Shown here: positions 7,555 through 16,200 of the stretch, piece after piece | How positions within the stretch are numbered: the stretch's first letter is position 1 | Layout of the letters: every line of letters starts with the position of its first letter | Assembly (NCBI GenBank): GCA_041750975.1 | Contig: JBGSYN010000050.1 | Location: 1 to 22,857 of the forward strand | Source of the DNA: JBGSYN01 sp041750975 | GTDB taxonomy: Bacteria; Pseudomonadota; Alphaproteobacteria; Geminicoccales; Geminicoccaceae | Direction of reading: 5' to 3' | DNA: 22,857 bases | Notes under the pieces: generated by a model | Told to the model about the DNA's origin: nothing | What the model saw: only the letters and a program-made list of their open reading frames with translations | The model's database searches: none | Program-made: the position numbers and the translations under genes

Positions 7555-8465
7555 GGACCCTCAGTGCTTGCCTCCAGGTCTTGTCGCTGACGCCGCTGCT
7601 CCTGGCGCAGATTGACATAGATGCCCGTGAAGATCAGCGCACTTCCGCCATAGATCCAGGGATCGAGCGGCTCGGCGTAGAACGCGGCCCCGGTGAGGCC
7701 GATCAGGGGCAGACGCAGATATTCCATGGGCAACACCGTGATGGCGTCGGCCAGCGACAAGGCACGGCTCAGGCAATAATGGGCGCTGAGGCCGACCGAC
7801 CCGAGCAGCAATATCAAAGGCAGGTCCGCGAGTATCGGTGCCCGCCAGACGGCCACTGCAAATGGCAGCAGCATCAGGGTTTGCATCGCGCACATCCAGA
7901 AAACGATGCAACTGGGCGTGTCGGTTCGGGTCAGGCGCTTGGTGGCGATATTGGTGAAACCGAAAAAGATTGCAGCCACAAGCACCAGTAGAATGTTCGG
8001 ATCGAATGCCGCAACGCCCGGCCTGACAACGACCAGAATGCCGAGAAAGCCCGTCAGGACGGCGAAGCCGCGGCCCGGTGTCAGACGTTCGCCGAGAATG
8101 GCCATGGCCATCAATGTGGCCCATATCGGGGAGGTGAATTCGAGCGCGAAGACCAGGGCCAGCGGCAGCAGGCCAATGCCCATCGTCCACAGGACCTGGC
8201 CGCCGATATGGAAAATGTTGCGTGTGACCATCATGCCCCACTGCCGGCTGGCGGCGGGAATCCGAGCCAAGCCGAGGGTCAGCGCAAGCATGATGCCGAA
8301 GCCGATAAGGCTGCGCAGAAACTGAATCTGGAATGGATGGAAGGACGCCAGAAGCTCGCGTGTTACCACCGCAAGGGACGAGAACGAGAGTAGCCCGCCC
8401 ACCATCCAGGCCGTTGCGGCAAGAAGATGCGACGGGGGCTTGGCAAGCGTGATCGGTCCTGGCAT
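7545..8465 (-). CDS. EamA/DMT-superfamily transporter
   Basis: This 306-residue inner-membrane protein shows ten hydrophobic segments arranged as two EamA repeats, about residues 12-150 and 155-290. Typical EamA features are visible: an early 'LLSFSSLAVVTRELL' helix, 'FLRSLIGFG', the 'EFTSPIWATLMAMAILGERLTPGR' segment ending the first repeat (Pro and Glu conserved at the helix break), and the equivalent 'YLRLPLIGLTGAAFYAEPLD' in the second. The C-terminus is basic and charged, as expected on the cytoplasmic side. A GGAGGGAGG ribosome-binding site lies 2-10 bases before the ATG at 8465. The family exports or imports metabolites such as amino acids, purines or cofactors; the substrate is not readable. 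It is divergent from the aminotransferase, which may share regulation. Confidence 0.9.
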   Translation of the reverse strand: MPGPITLAKPPSHLLAATAWMVGGLLSFSSLAVVTRELLASFHPFQIQFLRSLIGFGIMLALTLGLARIPAASRQWGMMVTRNIFHIGGQVLWTMGIGLLPLALVFALEFTSPIWATLMAMAILGERLTPGRGFAVLTGFLGILVVVRPGVAAFDPNILLVLVAAIFFGFTNIATKRLTRTDTPSCIVFWMCAMQTLMLLPFAVAVWRAPILADLPLILLLGSVGLSAHYCLSRALSLADAITVLPMEYLRLPLIGLTGAAFYAEPLDPWIYGGSALIFTGIYVNLRQEQRRQRQDLEASTEGPKK

Positions 8466-8489
8466 GCCCTCCCTCCGTTACCGTCATGT

Positions 8490-8553
8490 GGCGATCGCCG
8501 ACAATGACTGTTGCCGTCGCGTAGCCGCGATTGGCGCGCGGCCGATAATGACC
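8490..8553. promoter_or_regulatory. Palindrome and imperfect direct repeats in exporter/aminotransferase divergent gap
   Basis: The 156-base gap holds a 10-bp palindrome GGCGATCGCC (8490-8499) and two copies of GCCGAYAATGACY, at 8497-8509 and 8541-8553, 44 bases start to start (about four helical turns). The placement suits a shared regulator of the divergent genes. There is no matching regulator gene nearby, and the repeats are short. Confidence 0.25.
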
Positions 8554-8621
8554 TATGACACGCGCTCAAAATCTGAGCATACGCACACTGTCGCGACATC
8601 TACCAGAGAGGATCATCGACC

Positions 8622-9788
8622 ATGCAGCTCGCTCAAGCGATGGAGCGGCTCGGCACCGAGAGTGCCTTCGAGATTCTGGCACGCGCCACGAAACTGGCGC
8701 AGGCCGGCCAAAGCATCATCAATCTCGGGATCGGCCAGCCCGACTTCCCGACGCCGCAGAATATCGTCGAGGCGGCCGTCAAGGCGCTTCGGGACGGTCA
8801 TCACGGCTATACGCCGGCCAACGGCATATTGCCGCTGCGCGAGGCGGTCGCCCGCGACATGTGGCGCAACCGCAATGTCGAGGTCGACCCGGACCAGATC
8901 GTCGTCGTGCCGGGCGGCAAGGTCACGATGTTCTTCGCGATCGAGATGTTCGGCGAGCCGGGTGCCGAGATCATGTATCCCGACCCGGGCTTTCCGATCT
9001 ATCGCTCGGTGATCGAGTTCACCGGCGCCAAGGCCGTGCCGATCCCGCTCTATGAGCGCACCGGCTTCTCGTTCTCGGCCGACGAGGTCCTGGCCGCCAA
9101 CACCCCGGCGACCCGGCTGATCATCGTCTACAGCCCGGCCAATCCGCCCGGCGGCGTCGTGCCCAAGAGCGAGATCGACAAGTTCGTCGCAGGCCTCGCC
9201 GCTCACCCTCATGTCGCCGTCATGTCCGACGAGATCTATGCCCGGATGTGTTACGACGGCGTGCCGCACGCGAGCCTGACGGCCTACCCGGAAATCCGGG
9301 ACCGCCTGATCCTCCTCGACGGCTGGTCCAAAACTTATGCGATGACGGGCTGGCGGATGGGCTGGGGGGTGTGGCCCGGCGAGCTCGCGGCGCTGGCGAC
9401 GAGGCTCGCGATCAATGTCAACTCATGCGTCAACGCCGCATCGCAATGGGCGGGGATCGAAGCGCTCGACGGCCCGCAGGATGCCGTCGACGACATGGTC
9501 GCGGCTTTCGACAAGCGGCGTCATGTCATCGTCGAGGAACTCAACAGCTTGCCCGGTTTTCGCTGCGTCAATCCTGGCGGGGCCTTCTATGCGTTTCCGA
9601 ACATCGAGGGCACTGGCAGGTCCTCGCGCGACCTGCAGGACGGCCTCTTGGAAGCTGCCGGTGTCGCGACCGTCAGCGGCACCAGCTTCGGCATCCTTGG
9701 CGAAGGCTATATCCGGTTTTCCTATGCGGCATCGATCGACGCTATCCAGGAGGCTTCGGCGCGGATCCGCGGCTATCTCCAACGCTGA
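8622..9788 (+). CDS. Class I/II PLP-dependent aminotransferase (AspB-like)
   Basis: This 388-residue cytoplasmic enzyme has the full fold-type I aminotransferase set. There is an N-terminal LGIGQPDFPTP (35-45) and the substrate strand HGYTPANGILPLREA (61-75). 'SPANPPGG' contains Asn174, the residue that contacts the PLP ring hydroxyl. Asp203 in SDEIY pairs with the pyridine nitrogen. Lys237 in GWSKTYAMTGWRMG is the Schiff-base lysine, and Arg245 binds the phosphate. The family moves an amino group between amino acids and 2-oxo acids; specificity (Asp, aromatic, Ala or others) cannot be set by eye. A GAGAGGATC ribosome-binding region precedes the ATG. The next gene begins 2 bases after the stop, so the two are co-transcribed. 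Confidence 0.93.
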   Translation: MQLAQAMERLGTESAFEILARATKLAQAGQSIINLGIGQPDFPTPQNIVEAAVKALRDGHHGYTPANGILPLREAVARDMWRNRNVEVDPDQIVVVPGGKVTMFFAIEMFGEPGAEIMYPDPGFPIYRSVIEFTGAKAVPIPLYERTGFSFSADEVLAANTPATRLIIVYSPANPPGGVVPKSEIDKFVAGLAAHPHVAVMSDEIYARMCYDGVPHASLTAYPEIRDRLILLDGWSKTYAMTGWRMGWGVWPGELAALATRLAINVNSCVNAASQWAGIEALDGPQDAVDDMVAAFDKRRHVIVEELNSLPGFRCVNPGGAFYAFPNIEGTGRSSRDLQDGLLEAAGVATVSGTSFGILGEGYIRFSYAASIDAIQEASARIRGYLQR

Positions 9789-9790
9789 GC

Positions 9791-10420
9791 ATGGCCGTGC
9801 ACCGGGCGATCCCGATCAGGCAATCCCATGCGGACCCCGGCGCCATCGAGCCGCTCCTGGCCGAAGTCCGAGCCTGCCGTCTTTGCGAAGCGCATCTGCC
9901 GCTCGGGCCCAATCCGGTGCTGCGCGCCGGTGTCGGCGCCCGGCTGCTGCTGGTAGGACAGGCGCCGGGGACGCGGGTCCATGCCACCGGCGTTCCCTGG
10001 AACGATCCGAGCGGCGACCGGCTGCGGCAGTGGCTGCAGATCGAGCGCCACAGCTTCTATGATGAACGCCACATCGCCATCGTGCCGATGGGCTTTTGCT
10101 ATCCCGGCAAGGGCAAGTCGGGCGATCTGCCGCCTCGTCCTGAATGCGCGCCACACTGGCACGCCCGCCTGCTTGCGCAAATGCCACAGCTGGAACTCAT
10201 TCTTTTGATTGGCCAATATGCCCAACGACACTATTTGCGGCACGGTCCGCCATCGACTTTGACGACAACGGTAAGACAATTTCGCGACTGTCCGGCACCC
10301 TATTTCCCGCTGCCCCACCCGTCACCGCGGAATATCGGGTGGTTCAGGCGGAACCCCTGGTTCGAAGCTAAGTTATTGCCCGAACTCCAAATGCGTGTTC
10401 GCGCCTTGCAGATATCATGA
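9791..10420 (+). CDS. Uracil-DNA glycosylase family protein with probable [4Fe-4S] cluster
   Basis: This 209-residue protein shows the UDG superfamily motif A as GQAPG (56-60) and a motif B-like HPSPRN (176-181). Four cysteines are spaced as in family 4 Fe-S UDGs: C29-x2-C32 near the N-terminus, then C103 and C119 with exactly 15 residues between. An Fe-S cluster is therefore likely. Motif A has Gln where classical family 4 enzymes have Glu (GEAPG), so activity on uracil in DNA is plausible but not certain. The ATG at 9791 follows the aminotransferase stop by 2 bases and lacks its own Shine-Dalgarno, suggesting translational coupling. The stop codon lies in an ATGA that also provides an alternative start for the desaturase frame. 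Confidence 0.85.
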   Translation: MAVHRAIPIRQSHADPGAIEPLLAEVRACRLCEAHLPLGPNPVLRAGVGARLLLVGQAPGTRVHATGVPWNDPSGDRLRQWLQIERHSFYDERHIAIVPMGFCYPGKGKSGDLPPRPECAPHWHARLLAQMPQLELILLIGQYAQRHYLRHGPPSTLTTTVRQFRDCPAPYFPLPHPSPRNIGWFRRNPWFEAKLLPELQMRVRALQIS

Positions 10421-10447
10421 AAAGTGCGGTGGCGGTCTGGACCGATC

Positions 10448-10476
10448 ATTACAAACCGTTTGCGTTCCGTTATAAC
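10448..10476 (+). promoter_or_regulatory. Probable sigma70-type promoter of the desaturase gene (ATTACA-17-TATAAC)
   Basis: ATTACA (10448-10453, 4/6) and TATAAC (10471-10476, 5/6) are separated by the ideal 17 bases in a visibly AT-richer stretch just after the glycosylase gene. Transcription would begin near 10483, upstream of the AGAGG ribosome-binding site at 10517-10521. If correct, it argues that translation starts at 10528 and not at the ATG at 10417. Confidence 0.4.
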
Positions 10477-10527
10477 GCGTGGAATTCGGTAAACTTATTG
10501 CAACAGTTTTTAATGCAGAGGTCGGTC

Positions 10528-11535
10528 ATGGTCCTGGCTCTCAATCGCGAAACGACCCAGTCACCGTCGCTCAATTTCACGATCATCGGTGCTTTGGTCG
10601 CGGTCAATCTATTCTTCTTCCTGATATTGCCGCTTTACCTTTTGCCGTTGCATGGGGCCTGGATCCTGCTGCTTGTGCCCGTCGTCCTGTCGACGATCCC
10701 CCACTGGGCGCTGGTTCACGAGGCCATTCATGGCAAGCTGGTCGCCGGGCGCAGCCGCAATGATGTCTTGGGCCGGGTGCTGAGCATTCTTTTCGGAGCA
10801 CCTTTCGACGTGGTGCGCTTCGGTCACCTCTCGCATCACAGCCTCAATGCCAAGGCCACCGAGCGGCCCGAGATTTTCGATCCCGAGAAGGACGGCATTT
10901 GGAAATCTCGTCTCGTATACTATTCGCGCCTGTGCTTCGGCGTTTATACCGTGGAAATTCTTAGTACGCTGCTTGTCTGGCTGCCGCATCGCATCCTCGA
11001 ACGCGTGGTTCGGCGAATTTTCTACGAAGGCCAGGAAGAAGGCCAGTCGATGGCCGACCGCGCCGTCAAGTTCGTCCTTAATCCCAAGACCCTGCGCGCG
11101 ATCCGCATCGACGGTCTGGTGATACTCGGCCTCGTCGTCGGCGCCGTCTGGCTCTACGGACAATGGTGGCCGGCCTTCATGATGGCGCTGGCCGGCCGGG
11201 CATTTTTTGTGTCATTCATGGACAACGCACCGCACTATGCGGGCGAACTGGGTGATCCGAACCAGGGCTACGACATGTATCTGCCTTGGCCATGGCGAAT
11301 GTTCGTCATGAACAGCAATCTGCACGGAACCCACCATCGTCATCCGAACCTGCCATGGACCGCATTGCCGATTGCCTTCGAATTGGATGAGGCGAACTAT
11401 ACCGGGAGCTATCTGACGGTGCCGCTCAAACAATTTACCGGACCGGTGACGATCGAAGAGATCGTGACTGCGAATGGAAAGCGATTGGCCGTCGATCTCG
11501 ACGGCCGCAATGTCGCCCGCGGCGATATAGTATGA
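10528..11535 (+). CDS. Membrane fatty acid desaturase
   Basis: This 335-residue integral membrane di-iron enzyme carries the three histidine boxes of membrane desaturases: HEAIH (64-68), HLSHH (100-104) and HGTHH (266-270), plus DNAPHY (His236) before the last box. Hydrophobic hairpins lie before the first box (about 15-60) and between boxes two and three. It would introduce a double bond, or possibly a hydroxyl, into an acyl chain or other lipid using O2 and an electron donor; position and substrate are not readable. I chose the ATG at 10528 because AGAGG lies 6 bases upstream and a promoter-like pair lies at 10448-10476. The same frame is open from an ATG at 10417 that overlaps the glycosylase stop (ATGA), giving 372 residues, which remains possible. 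Confidence 0.88.
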   Translation: MVLALNRETTQSPSLNFTIIGALVAVNLFFFLILPLYLLPLHGAWILLLVPVVLSTIPHWALVHEAIHGKLVAGRSRNDVLGRVLSILFGAPFDVVRFGHLSHHSLNAKATERPEIFDPEKDGIWKSRLVYYSRLCFGVYTVEILSTLLVWLPHRILERVVRRIFYEGQEEGQSMADRAVKFVLNPKTLRAIRIDGLVILGLVVGAVWLYGQWWPAFMMALAGRAFFVSFMDNAPHYAGELGDPNQGYDMYLPWPWRMFVMNSNLHGTHHRHPNLPWTALPIAFELDEANYTGSYLTVPLKQFTGPVTIEEIVTANGKRLAVDLDGRNVARGDIV

Positions 11536-11676
11536 CAACACAACCGCCATGAACCATCCGGACGGCGGGGCTGTGCCGCAATCCCCTATTGAGTTAACGC
11601 GTTGAACGGTGCCGCATCCAGCGGCGCTTGCCTGAACACAAACACGATAAATACCGAGCGAGGGACGATCGCAGAG

Positions 11677-12360
11677 ATGACGTCAATTTCCGTAGATACT
11701 AATTTGCAGGACGATAGTGATGCAAGCCTGCATGAGGTAACAAGCACCTATAACCGCATCGCCCCGCTCTACGACCTCCTCGACGCTGTCTACGAACGCT
11801 CCTGGAAGAGCAAGCTCCGAGGCGAGTTGTTCGCCCAAGCCTCCGGCCGAATCCTCGATGTCGGCGTCGGCACCGGCTGCAATATGCCTTTCTATCCGAA
11901 GAACACCGAGGTCGTCGGCATCGACGCCAGCCGCAGCATGCTCGTCCGCGCCCGCAAGCGGGCACAGAAACTCCACGCGAATGTGACGCTTCAGGAAATG
12001 AATCTCCTGGAGCTGAATTTCGAAGACGGCAGCTTCGACACCCTGGTCGCCACATTCGTCCTGCTCTGTCTGCCGCAGGAGTTGCAGCGCCCTGCCCTCG
12101 CTGAACTCGGCAGGGTCTGCGCTCCGGACGGTCGCATCCTGCTGCTCGACTATCGCCAATCCAACAAGAAAGGCACGCAGATCTGGATGCGTTGCGTCCA
12201 GCCCTGGCTGAAGTGGGCCTTCGCCGCGAGCTACAACGCCGGCACCGAGCACCATGTCGACGAAGCCGGGCTTGAGATCGTCGAGCGCAAGCTCTTGATG
12301 GGTGACGGCGTCATCCTGCTGGTCTTGCGACCCAAGCAGCAAAAAACTGCCGCGACCTGA
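11677..12360 (+). CDS. Class I SAM-dependent methyltransferase (UbiE-like)
   Basis: This 227-residue cytoplasmic protein shows the Rossmann methyltransferase motifs in order. Before them is YNRIAPLYDLLDAVYERSW, the N-terminal helix common in UbiE/PmtA-like enzymes. Motif I is ILDVGVGTGCN (about 59-69), the acidic ribose-binding residue is in VVGIDAS (80-86), then SFDTLVATFVLLCLP (motif IV region) and a LLLDYR strand. The frame is open from a TTG at 11602, but the ATG at 11677 begins just before the conserved region, with AGGG 12 bases upstream. Substrate is unknown; phospholipid headgroup or quinone methylation are family possibilities. It lies 141 bases after the desaturase on the same strand, so a lipid-related role is tempting but unproven. 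Confidence 0.85.
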   Translation: MTSISVDTNLQDDSDASLHEVTSTYNRIAPLYDLLDAVYERSWKSKLRGELFAQASGRILDVGVGTGCNMPFYPKNTEVVGIDASRSMLVRARKRAQKLHANVTLQEMNLLELNFEDGSFDTLVATFVLLCLPQELQRPALAELGRVCAPDGRILLLDYRQSNKKGTQIWMRCVQPWLKWAFAASYNAGTEHHVDEAGLEIVERKLLMGDGVILLVLRPKQQKTAAT

Positions 12361-12396
12361 TCGTCGACAGCACCGAAGATTGACTGTCTGCGCCCA

Positions 12397-12813
12397 CTAA
12401 CGGTGCGGCCGGTCGGTTTCACGCCCGAAACGGATCACCGTGAAGATCAGCAAGGCCCAGCCGAGCAGGCCGCGGCCATGATCGGCCAATGTCGGCCGGG
12501 CGTCGAAGGTGAGCAAGTCGACGATTGAGGTCAGGGAAGGCGGTTCGTGGATCACGATTTGCTGTGGCAGTCCCGTGAACGCGAACTGATAATAGGTGTA
12601 GTAGATCTGCGGCGAGAGCCAAACGAACAGCCAGAACAGCAGCCAGGTCAGGGCCAAACCCAGGGCCAGCCGTGGAAACCATCGCCGTACTGGGTTGACC
12701 CGTGCGGCACCGTTGATGACGATCAGGCATAGCGACGCCAGTGCCGTCGACAGAATCAGCAGCCCGGCCTGCCAGAAGGTCCCGAGTGTGAAGAAGAAAT
12801 CGCCCATATACAT
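12397..12813 (-). CDS. Hypothetical small membrane protein
   Basis: This 138-residue protein is not recognised. It has three hydrophobic segments, about residues 12-34, 48-69 and 114-129. Between the second and third is a polar loop rich in Tyr and Pro (SPQIYYTYYQFAF, VIHEPPSLTSIVDLLTFD) that probably faces the periplasm. The C-terminus is basic. The ATG at 12813 has no clear ribosome-binding site, and the Met two codons later is equally possible. It begins 30 bases after the crcB stop on the same strand, so it is probably the third gene of the oxidoreductase-crcB transcript. Codon use and GC at third positions look like the neighbours, which supports a real gene. It is convergent with the methyltransferase. 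Confidence 0.7.
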   Translation of the reverse strand: MYMGDFFFTLGTFWQAGLLILSTALASLCLIVINGAARVNPVRRWFPRLALGLALTWLLFWLFVWLSPQIYYTYYQFAFTGLPQQIVIHEPPSLTSIVDLLTFDARPTLADHGRGLLGWALLIFTVIRFGRETDRPHR

Positions 12814-12843
12814 GGCGTTGGCCGGTTTCCGATCTCGCCCGTG

Positions 12844-13230
12844 TCAGCGGTTCAGGACATGCCCGGCTTGACTACCCAGCCAGACGCCGACCAGGCAAAG
12901 CCCTAGCGACGCGACAATATAGCCCGCGGCCAGCGGCCATCTGCCCTGTTCCACCATGGTCAGAGTTTGCAGGCTAAATGTTGAAAAAGTCGTAAAGCCT
13001 CCGAAAAAACCGACGAGAACGAGCGGCCGGATCGTCGGGGACAGGGCGAACCGGCCATCCGGCGCATCCAGTACCGCAATCGTTCCGATCAGAACGGAGC
13101 CCACAACATTGACGAGCAAGGTTCCCCAGGGGAAACCGTCGCCAAACCATCTGGCCATGGTCAATGCCGTCCAATGCCGCAGCACGCTGCCGGCCGCACC
13201 GCCCAAACCGACCCAAAGCGCTGCGCTCAC
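12844..13230 (-). CDS. crcB: Fluoride ion exporter CrcB/Fluc
   Basis: This 128-residue protein of four membrane helices matches Fluc fluoride channels. Visible features are GGAAGSVLRHW with Arg18, GTLLVN with Asn41 (a conserved pore residue) and the signature GFFGGFTTFSTF (74-85), which carries the helix break that forms the central Na+ site and the fluoride-lining phenylalanines. Fluc proteins work as antiparallel dual-topology dimers that let F- leak out of the cell. The frame extends upstream to 13554, but that part is antisense-like arginine/serine-rich sequence inside the neighbouring gene. A GTG at 13230 overlaps the oxidoreductase stop as GTGA, preceded by AGGCGG, and gives the normal family length, so I use it. 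No fluoride riboswitch is evident upstream. Confidence 0.9.
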   Translation of the reverse strand: MSAALWVGLGGAAGSVLRHWTALTMARWFGDGFPWGTLLVNVVGSVLIGTIAVLDAPDGRFALSPTIRPLVLVGFFGGFTTFSTFSLQTLTMVEQGRWPLAAGYIVASLGLCLVGVWLGSQAGHVLNR

Positions 13231-16200
13231 TCGGCCGCCTGAAGCGCCGGCCGCGTCGCTGGATCGCATTTCTCGATCGCTGCCAGAAGCTCCGTGCGAC
13301 GTGGTTCGAGAGCTTCGACGCGCGCCCGTTTCACGGGTCCGAAGCCGCGGATCTGCTCCGGCAACCGGGCCACCTCGCAGGCCTTGGCATAGGTTTCCGG
13401 TGTCAGGCATTGCGCCAGACCTCGAATTTCGCGGCGGTATTGCGCAATGAGTTCGCGTTCGAGCCGACGGTCCGTGGTATAGCCGAAAGGATCGAACGAG
13501 GTTCCGCGCAGCTTTCTGCCATGGCGGAGTAGCCTGAAAAGCTGTTGCATCCAAGGACCGAAGCGGCGTTTTGCCGGGCGCCCGGTGCGGCGGTCCAGCC
13601 GCGCCAGGATGGGCGGCGCCAGATGGACCTCGAGGCGGAACTCCCCTTCGAACTCCTTCGCCAGCTGCTGGCGAAATCCGCCGTCCGTGTAAAGGCGCGC
13701 TACCTCATACTCGTCCTTATAGGCCATGAGCTTGAAGAGATTGTGCGCAACGGCCGTCGAAAATTCAGATCGGCCGGGCATCCAAAGCGATTCGTAACGC
13801 CTGATCTCCTCGACGAAATCCGCATAGACCGTCGCATAGCGGCGGTCCTGATAGTCTGTGAGATCGGCAATGCGCCGGGCGATCAGTTCATCCAGTGTCA
13901 GCTTTTCGGCGGGCTTGGCCGGCTCCGGCATGGCCTCGGCCAGGACCGCTTCGAGATCGGCCGCAGCCCGCCTGCCCCAGCGGAAAATGTTGCGGTTCAT
14001 CTCGACCTGAACGCCGTTGAGCGTGATCGCCTTTTCGATGGCCGCCGACGTCAAGGGAATGAGGCCTTTTTGGTAGGCGTAGCCGACCAGCAGGAGGTTG
14101 GCGCCGATAGCATCGCCGGCGAGGCGCCGCGCCAGATCGCTCGCCTCGATCCCGTCCCAGCCTTTGGGGCCCAGCACATCGTTGAGGAGGGCGTTCAATT
14201 GGCTGGCCGGAAACTCGAAATCGGGCTGGCGCGTGAAGTCGCCGGTCAGCACCGCCTCGAGATTGATCAGCGCCCGCGTCCGGCCGCGCTCCATCACCGC
14301 CAAAGCGGCAGGCGATGCCGCCACGACCCGATCGCAACCGAGCACGAGATCGGCGCCGCCGGCGCCGAGCCGCGCCGAGCCTATCGCCTCGGGCGTCGCC
14401 GCGATCTTCAGATGCGACAGCACCGCCCCACCCTTTTGCGCCACCCCGATCATGTCGAGGCCGGCACAGCCCTTGCCCTCGAGATGGGCGGCCATGCCGA
14501 GGATCGCTGCGATGGTGATGACACCGGTCCCACCGATACCGGTGACCAGCAGGCCGAATGTGCCCTCGAGCGGAGGAATTTTCGGCTCCGGCGGCAAGGG
14601 CAAATCGTGCTGCAGCCGCTCGCTTTTCTTGAGCCGGCCGCCCTTGATCGAAACGAAGCTCGGGCAGAACCCTTTGATGCAGGAGAAATCCTTGTTGCAC
14701 GCCGATTGGTCGATGCGCCGTTTGCGGCCCAATTCCGTGGCCTCCGGCTGGATCGCAACGCAATTCGATTGCACGCCGCAATCGCCGCAACCCTCGCAGA
14801 CCCGAGTATTGATGACGATTCGCTCGTCGGGGTCCGGCATCTCGCGACGCTTGCGCCGACGCCGTTTCTCGGCGGCGCAAGTCTGATCGAAAATCAATGC
14901 GGTGACGCCCCCGACCTCGCGGAGCCGCCGCTGCACTCCGTCGATGTCGTCGCGGTGGCGGACCGTGGTATTGGCGGGCCAGCGCACCGCCTTGTCGTAC
15001 TTTCTGGGCTCGTCCGTGACGACGACGGTTTCGACGACACCTTCCGCCGCCAGAAGCTGGGCGATCTGCGGCACCTTGAGGTTGCCGATCTCCATCTTCT
15101 GGCCGCCGGTCATGGCGACCGCGTCGTTATAAAGGATCTTGAAGGTGATGTTGGCGCCGGCGGCGACAGCGGCACGGACGACAAGCGAGCCCGAGTGATA
15201 GAATGTGCCGTCGCCGACATTCTGGAACATATGCCCGTGGGTCGAGAACGGACCTTCGCCGATCCAGGAGCCGCCCTCGCCGCCCATTTGAGTGAACTGC
15301 TTGGTGTCGCGGTCCATCCAGGTCGCCATGAAGTGGCAGCCGATACCGGCGCGCGCCTTGGAGCCCTCGGGCACCACCGTCGAGCTGCTGTGCGGGCAAC
15401 CGGCGCAGAAATAGGGCGGCCGGGACAATACCGGCTGGGTCTGCCGCGCCCGCTCGTCCAAGGCATCGAGCCGCGCCAGTTTCGCGTCGATCGCGGCATC
15501 CGCCTGGATCGCCAGGAGTTCCCGGCCCAGCGCCCGCGCCACATCGTTGGCCGTGAGCGCGCCATAGCTCGGCAGCAACGGCGCTCCGGCGCGATCGCGC
15601 TTGCCGATGATCCGCGGCGGGTTGGCCATGCCGTAAAGCAGGGTTTTGACCTGATCCTCGATCAAGGGCCGCTTGTCCTCGACGACCAGGACCGTTTCGA
15701 GGCCTGCCATCGCCGACTTGAGGCTTACGGGTTCGAGCGGCCAGGTGAGGCCGGGTTTATAGATCCGCAGGCCGAGGCTTCGCGCGCGGACACCGTCGAT
15801 GCCGAGTTCGGCCAGAGCCTGGATCAGATCGAGATAGGATTTGCCGGCGGCGATCACGCCGAGACGTGCCTCGGGAGCGTCCATGACCACCCGATCGAGA
15901 CCGTTGGCGCGCACGAAAGCCTGGGCCGCGGGCAGCCGCCCCTCGTGAATGCGCCGCTCCTGCCAGAGCGCCATAGCCTGCAGCCCCATACGGAATTCAT
16001 TGGCGCTGATATTCGCACCCGCCGCCCGCTTGCCCTTGGGCCAAGTAATCGGTGCGAGATCCGGCCCGACTTCCATCGACACGGTGCTTTCGACCGTGTC
16101 GTGGACGCATTTGAGCGAGACCCAGCTGCCCGAGAACCGGGACATCGCAATACCGTAGAGACCGAATGTGAGAATATCCTGCACGCCGGCCGGATTGAGG

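Larger units (their letters stand above)
7391..7555 (+). ncRNA. Candidate small RNA of about 165 nt
   Basis: This is inferred, not recognised. A strong plus-strand intrinsic terminator (7513-7554) has no plus-strand gene upstream: the nearest upstream gene, 6492-7265, is on the minus strand. The interval also holds three small inverted repeats: CCTGG/CCAGG (7406-7420), GTGAGA-TT-TCTCAC (7447-7460) and CCGAA/TTCGG (7465-7481). It would end antisense to the last codons of the exporter gene. No Rfam family was recognised; it lacks the obvious signatures of SRP RNA or tmRNA, and 6S was considered but not supported. The 5' end is uncertain. Confidence 0.35.

Noticed and set aside
13231..13554. N-terminal extension of crcB to an upstream ATG at 13554
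   Set aside because: The extra 108 residues lie wholly inside the oxidoreductase gene in another frame, are Arg/Ser-rich and would make CrcB far longer than the family. The GTG at 13230 gives the normal length.
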